This document shows positions 45,169 through 48,563 of a DNA stretch of 48,563 bases, piece by piece. The notes under the pieces were generated by a model that made no database searches, was not told the DNA's origin, and saw nothing but the letters and a program-made list of their open reading frames with translations. The first letter of the stretch is position 1. Every line of letters starts with the position of its first letter. The stretch spans positions 1 to 48,563 of the forward strand of contig JASBSA010000157.1 of NCBI GenBank assembly GCA_030149175.1, in the 5' to 3' direction. Origin of the DNA: Winogradskyella sp. (GTDB taxonomy: Bacteria; Bacteroidota; Bacteroidia; Flavobacteriales; Flavobacteriaceae). Made by a program: the position numbers and the translations under genes.

Positions 45169-45242
45169 GGTCCTATAACTCAGTTGGTTAGAGTATCTGA
45201 CTCATAATCAGAAAGTCCCTGGTTCGAGCCCAGGTGGGACCA
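45169..45242 (+). tRNA. tRNA with CAU anticodon (elongator Met or Ile2), right copy
   Basis: Identical in all 74 bases to the copy at 29768-29841, with the same complete cloverleaf. It has element DNA upstream and host DNA downstream. A TAATATTA box at 45138-45145 resembles the TAATATTG of the left copy, but there is no clear TTG before it, so expression of this copy is uncertain. Confidence 0.95.
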
Positions 45243-45243
45243 C
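45169..45243 (+). repeat. Right attachment repeat (attR)
   Basis: The 75-base direct repeat of 29768-29842. The first base after it differs (G here, T on the left), and CpG reappears exactly at this junction (45243-45244). Confidence 0.9.
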
Positions 45244-45244
45244 G

Positions 45245-45280
45245 AAAAGCCCTTCTAATTTAGAAGGGCTTTTGTTTTTT
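45245..45280 (+). terminator. Terminator of the right tRNA (host)
   Basis: A 12-base-pair stem AAAAGCCCTTCT/AGAAGGGCTTTT with a five-base loop, followed by G and a T run. Confidence 0.88.
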
Positions 45281-45452
45281 TAATAAGATTTGTTCAATTT
45301 AGGCTGGATTGGTCTTTTGGTGATTGGGAATAAATATTATATTTGTGTTAAATGTTCATGAAGTTTTGTGCGTATCTTCCCTAATTTTGGCACAAATCAA
45401 GCAGTTCATCGACAATATTTACCGTTCAAAGACGTTTTTTAATTAAAATTAT

Positions 45453-45482
45453 TTTGTTAAATAGGTTTTTTTCATACATTTA
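45453..45482 (+). promoter_or_regulatory. Promoter of the PID-CTERM-like gene
   Basis: TTTG (45453-45456) and TACATTTA (45475-45482), 18 bases apart, fit the -33/-7 pattern with one mismatch. Transcription would begin just before the ATG at 45502, which excludes the in-frame ATG at 45454. Confidence 0.5.
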
Positions 45483-45501
45483 CGCACCCTTAATTGATAA
45501 T

Positions 45502-45702
45502 ATGAAGAATAAAAAGGCTGTTGTCCTAATCTTGTTTTTATCCATGGGTTTTGCCTCTGTGGCACAAGGAGCTACACCTCCACCACCTATGCCTCCACCT
45601 CCGCCAGGTCTTCCGATTGATGGTGGACTTTTGCTGTTATTTGCTTTAGCTTTTAGTTTTGGGATTTATAAAGCGTATAAAATTGCTAATAAAACGGTCT
45701 AA
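45502..45702 (+). CDS. Tiny PID-CTERM-like sorted protein
   Basis: The 66-residue product has a signal peptide (MKNKKAVVLILFLSMGFASV), a proline run (TPPPPMPPPPPG), the motif PIDGG, one transmembrane helix and a short basic tail (KAYKIANKTV). This is the layout of PID-CTERM sorting tails in Bacteroidetes, here almost without cargo. The ATG at 45502 is chosen because the promoter lies after the earlier one. Its stop overlaps the convergent ribE stop by four bases. Confidence 0.65.
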   Translation: MKNKKAVVLILFLSMGFASVAQGATPPPPMPPPPPGLPIDGGLLLLFALAFSFGIYKAYKIANKTV

Positions 45703-46289
45703 CCTCTTAAGTCGTTTAGGCGCTTAACATATTTACCGATTACATCAAATTCTAGATTTACAATATCACCCTCCCTCAGTGTTTTGAATGTAGTGTGCTC
45801 ATATGTATAGGGAATAATTGCTACTGAAAATTCATTTAGTTTAGAATTAACAACAGTAAGACTTACGCCGTTTACGGTAATAGAGCCTTTTTCAATAGTA
45901 ATATTACTGAGAGATTCATCGTATTTAAACGTAAAAACCCAACTACCATTTTCTTCAATTACTGAAACACATTCCGCAGTCTGGTCAACATGTCCTTGTA
46001 CAATGTGGCCATCTAGCCTGTCGCCTAGCTTCATGGCACGCTCTATATTTACAATATCTCCCACTTTTAATTTTCCGAGATTGCTTTTGTCTAATGTTTC
46101 CTTAATTGCTGTTACCACATAATCATTTTCATCAATAGAAACAACGGTTAGGCACACTCCATTATGAGCTACACTTTGGTCTATTTTAAGTTCAGAAGTA
46201 ATAGAGCTGCTAACCTTAATATGAAGATTTTCGCCTTCGCCCTTAAGTTTTTTAATAGTTCCTAAATCTTCAATTATACCTGTAAACAT
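45699..46289 (-). CDS. ribE: Riboflavin synthase, alpha subunit
   Basis: The 196-residue enzyme joins two lumazines to form riboflavin. It has the tandem barrel repeat: MFTGIIEDLGTI and HNGVCLTVVSI in the first half, LDGHIVQGHVDQTA and VNGVSLTVVNS in the second. The length is usual. It is divergent from pdxA. Confidence 0.95.
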   Translation of the reverse strand: MFTGIIEDLGTIKKLKGEGENLHIKVSSSITSELKIDQSVAHNGVCLTVVSIDENDYVVTAIKETLDKSNLGKLKVGDIVNIERAMKLGDRLDGHIVQGHVDQTAECVSVIEENGSWVFTFKYDESLSNITIEKGSITVNGVSLTVVNSKLNEFSVAIIPYTYEHTTFKTLREGDIVNLEFDVIGKYVKRLNDLRG

Positions 46290-46385
46290 AGTATATGCTT
46301 TATTTAGTTAAATTTGTATCTGCAAAGTTAAGTACACAAATTAACACCGCTGTACGTTTTAATAAAAAAATAGGATAATCGTAAT

Positions 46386-47426
46386 ATGAAGAAAGAAGAA
46401 AAAGTTATTGTAGGTATTTCTGTTGGAGACCTTAATGGAATTGGTCCAGAAATTATCATCAAGGCTTATGAAGACAATAGATCTCTCGAGTTGAGCACTC
46501 CTGTAATTTTTGCATCCGGAAAAACCATGCAATTTTTCAAATCCCATTTTAATAGTAAGATAAACTTTTTCAATATTGATAAAGCCGAAAAATTAGTTCA
46601 CGGAAAGGTTAATGTAGTTAATGTATGGAAAGAGCCTGTTAAGATTGATTTTGGAAAGGAGGATAGAAAAATTGGTGAATACTCCATAAAATCTCTAGAG
46701 GCGGCAACAAATGCCCTAAAAAATGGAACAATAGATGTATTGGTTACAGCTCCAATCAATAAGCACAATATTCAATCAGACAAGTTTAAATTTCCGGGAC
46801 ATACAGATTATTTGGCCAAGGCTTTAAACGGAAAAAGTTTGATGTTTATGGTAGCTGGTAATTTGCGTGTTGGCTTACTTACAGATCATGTACCTCTTAA
46901 AGATGCGGCCAACCATATTACAGAAGACCTTATAAGAGAAAAAATTACTACCGTTACAGAATCACTGAAACAAGATTTTGCTATAAATAAACCAAGAGTT
47001 GCTGTATTGGCTATTAACCCTCACGCAGGTGACAATGGGGTAATAGGCAAGGAAGATGATATTGTTTTAAGACCAACTTTAGAAAAAATAAGAGAAGAAG
47101 GAACGCTAGTATATGGTCCTTATTCAGCAGACAGTTTTTTTGGTTCAAACAATTACAAAAGTTTTGATGCGGTTATTGCATCTTATCATGATCAAGGTTT
47201 AATCCCGTTCAAAACCATTGCTTTTGGTGGAGGCGTAAATTACACCGCAGGGCTAAGTAAAGTAAGAACCTCACCAGATCATGGAACTGCTTACGAAATA
47301 GCAGGAAAAGGCAAGGCAGACGAAAACTCCTTTGTGCAAGCAATCTACACTGCTATTAAAATTTTTAAGAATAGAGAAGAGTACAATTTTTATTCAAAAA
47401 ATCCGCTTGAGAAAACCTCAAAATAG
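46386..47426 (+). CDS. pdxA: 4-hydroxythreonine-4-phosphate dehydrogenase
   Basis: The 346-residue enzyme acts in the DXP-dependent pyridoxal phosphate pathway. It has VGISVGDLNGIGPEI, PINKHNIQ, FPGHTDYLAKAL with a metal His, AINPHAGDNGVIG and ASYHDQGLIPFKTI, and the RTSPDHGTAYEIAGKG end motif. The length is normal. Confidence 0.96.
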   Translation: MKKEEKVIVGISVGDLNGIGPEIIIKAYEDNRSLELSTPVIFASGKTMQFFKSHFNSKINFFNIDKAEKLVHGKVNVVNVWKEPVKIDFGKEDRKIGEYSIKSLEAATNALKNGTIDVLVTAPINKHNIQSDKFKFPGHTDYLAKALNGKSLMFMVAGNLRVGLLTDHVPLKDAANHITEDLIREKITTVTESLKQDFAINKPRVAVLAINPHAGDNGVIGKEDDIVLRPTLEKIREEGTLVYGPYSADSFFGSNNYKSFDAVIASYHDQGLIPFKTIAFGGGVNYTAGLSKVRTSPDHGTAYEIAGKGKADENSFVQAIYTAIKIFKNREEYNFYSKNPLEKTSK

Positions 47427-47475
47427 ATATTAACAAATTTTGTTCATATCTAGGCTTTAAATAAGCAAAAATTTA

Positions 47476-47483
47476 TATATTTG
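47476..47483 (+). promoter_or_regulatory. -7 box upstream of yceD-rpmF
   Basis: TATATTTG matches TAnnTTTG exactly. Its position implies a start of transcription near 47490, supporting the ATG at 47506 over the one at 47494. Confidence 0.55.
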
Positions 47484-47505
47484 CAGGCTCAAAATGAGTG
47501 TGGTA

Positions 47506-48045
47506 ATGAAGGCATTAAAAGATTATACAATCCAATTTGTTGGGTTAAAGGAAGGAGAGCACTGTTTTGATTATAGTATAGACAATACGTTCTTTAAAAA
47601 TTTTGAATTTGAAGAGTTTAATAATGTTAATGTAAAAATTGACCTAAAACTCATTAAAAAATCAACGTTGTTAGAGCTGTTTTTTAACGCCAAAGGTTTT
47701 GTTAATGTAAATTGCGATCTCACAAACGAACCCTACAATCAAGACATTAAAGATCAGTTTAAACTTGTCGTTAAATTTGGTTCAGAATACAACGATGAGA
47801 ACGAAGATATATTAATTATACCTCATGGTGAGTACGAGGTTAATGTAGCCCAATACATCTACGAACTCATAGTTTTAGCAGTACCAGTAAAGCGAGTACA
47901 TCCAGGTATAGAAGATGGTACATTAAAGTCTGAGATACTTTCAAAATTAGAAGAATTAAGCCCAAAAGAGGGAACAGAAGATAAAACATCAGAGGATATA
48001 GACCCTCGTTGGAATAATTTAAAAAAACTATTAACGGATAAATAA
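47506..48045 (+). CDS. yceD: YceD/DUF177 family protein
   Basis: The 179-residue protein ([19 protein letters not shown]) belongs to the DUF177/YceD family, linked almost everywhere with rpmF and thought to assist 23S rRNA or L32 function. The metal-binding cysteines are reduced: only one Cys remains near the typical site ([12 protein letters not shown]). It is followed by rpmF after eight bases. Confidence 0.88.
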   Translation: MKALKDYTIQFVGLKEGEHCFDYSIDNTFFKNFEFEEFNNVNVKIDLKLIKKSTLLELFFNAKGFVNVNCDLTNEPYNQDIKDQFKLVVKFGSEYNDENEDILIIPHGEYEVNVAQYIYELIVLAVPVKRVHPGIEDGTLKSEILSKLEELSPKEGTEDKTSEDIDPRWNNLKKLLTDK

Positions 48046-48053
48046 CATTTAAA

Positions 48054-48257
48054 ATGGCACATCCAAAACGTAAAATATCTAAAACAAGAAGAGATAAAAG
48101 AAGAACACATTACAAAGCTTCTGTACCTCAAATAGCTACTTGCCCTACAACTGGTGAGCCACACTTATATCACAGAGCACACTGGCATGAGGGGAAATTA
48201 TACTATAGAGGACAAGTATTAATTGACAATTCTGTAGAAGAAGAAAACGTAGCATAA
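48054..48257 (+). CDS. rpmF: Ribosomal protein L32
   Basis: The 67-residue protein has [20 protein letters not shown] and [14 protein letters not shown]. Only one cysteine of the zinc ribbon is present, so it is a zinc-free form. It stands in the usual order yceD, rpmF, fabH. Confidence 0.96.
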   Translation: MAHPKRKISKTRRDKRRTHYKASVPQIATCPTTGEPHLYHRAHWHEGKLYYRGQVLIDNSVEEENVA

Positions 48258-48277
48258 GTATTATGCACGCATATAAT

Positions 48278-48305
48278 AAAACGCTCACTTGTGGGCGTTT
48301 TTTTT
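48278..48305 (+). terminator. Terminator after rpmF
   Basis: AAAACGCTCAC/GTGGGCGTTTT (one T-G pair) with a following T run, 20 bases after the rpmF stop. It separates the ribosomal gene from fabH. Confidence 0.8.
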
Positions 48306-48435
48306 ATTTAAATTTTCTGAATAAGTGAAAAACCACTTAATTTGCATAATTATTTGCTAAAAAATGCTAAAAACTGAATAGAAACAGTTCTTTTTTGTCA
48401 TTTTTCAATACTTTTAATTAATCTAAAAGCTAATA

Positions 48436-48563
48436 ATGAGTAAAATCACAGCGGCAATAACAGCTGTAGGAGGTTATCTACCGGACTACGTGCTTTCTAA
48501 CAAGATTTTAGAAACCATGGTAGATACCAACGACGAATGGATTACAACGCGTACAGGTATTAA
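48436..48563 (+). CDS. fabH: 3-oxoacyl-ACP synthase III, N-terminal part (cut by window edge)
   Basis: The first 42 codons read [20 protein letters not shown] and then [12 protein letters not shown], which is the FabH N-terminus including the loop before the catalytic domain. The enzyme starts fatty-acid synthesis from acetyl-CoA and malonyl-ACP. The rest lies outside the window. Confidence 0.9.
   Translation, partial: MSKITAAITAVGGYLPDYVLSNKILETMVDTNDEWITTRTGI

Larger units (their letters stand above)
29768..45243. mobile_element. 15.4-kb integrated element in a CAU tRNA gene
   Basis: Borders are the identical 75-base tRNA copies at 29768-29842 and 45169-45243; one unit is 15,401 bases. 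Seen inside: a tyrosine integrase next to the left end, replication/recombination-type genes, three defence-type modules and a repressor. Absent: relaxase, mating genes, capsid, portal and terminase. It has almost no CpG, unlike both flanks, and the change coincides with the repeats. I infer a phage-satellite-like or defence island that depends on others for transfer; a defunct prophage or plasmid remnant is an alternative. Confidence 0.9.

Overview
The window looks like the chromosome of a marine-type member of the Flavobacteriaceae (Bacteroidetes). It is AT-rich. Several promoters fit the Bacteroidetes pattern (TTG about 20 bases before TAnnTTTG). The genes include a type IX secretion sorting tail, SusC/TonB-like and PD40 envelope proteins, a PID-CTERM-like tail and typical flavobacterial gene orders (rnpA next to an S41 protease; pdxA, yceD, rpmF, fabH). 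The genus is not resolved.

Positions 1-29,767 and 45,244-48,563 are ordinary core chromosome. On the left are the start of rnr, a secreted beta-propeller protein, rpiB, a zinc-type exporter, an ElaA-type acetyltransferase, a DUF7477-like protein, an OmpA-like protein, an S41 protease with rnpA, a two-gene ATP-grasp/GCS2-CBS plus aspartoacylase-like operon, M1 and S8 lipoprotein proteases, a metallo-beta-lactamase-fold hydrolase, a small lipoprotein, a CPA1-type antiporter, lepA, an outer-membrane barrel receptor, a PD40 lipoprotein, an M28 peptidase, a DUF4345 membrane protein, dusB, a LolC/E-like permease, rbfA and methylmalonyl-CoA epimerase. On the right are a tiny PID-CTERM-like protein, ribE, pdxA, yceD, rpmF and the start of fabH.

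Between them sits a 15.4-kb integrated element, bounded by two complete and identical copies of a CAU-anticodon tRNA gene (29,768-29,841 and 45,169-45,242). It starts with a tyrosine integrase next to the left copy. Its replication/recombination set is a divergent family-A-like polymerase, a Sak4-like ATPase, a DUF3871 protein, a small basic-context protein and a RadC-like JAB protein. Its defence cargo is an HNH_2 nuclease, a two-gene ABC-type ATPase plus TOPRIM pair that resembles PARIS or split OLD systems, and a PD-(D/E)XK nuclease coupled to a large N6-adenine methyltransferase. A divergent XRE repressor/lipoprotein pair with two perfect operator palindromes and one more unknown gene close it. 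There is no relaxase, conjugation gene, capsid or terminase, so it is more like a satellite or defence island than a self-transmissible element.

The most striking observation is compositional. Reading every line between the two tRNA copies I find exactly one CpG dinucleotide (33,961-33,962) in about 15.3 kb, coding and non-coding alike, while CpG is common in both flanks. All arginine codons in the element are therefore AGA or AGG. The CpG void begins and ends at the tRNA repeats, which independently supports the element borders and points to an unusual mutational or selective history.
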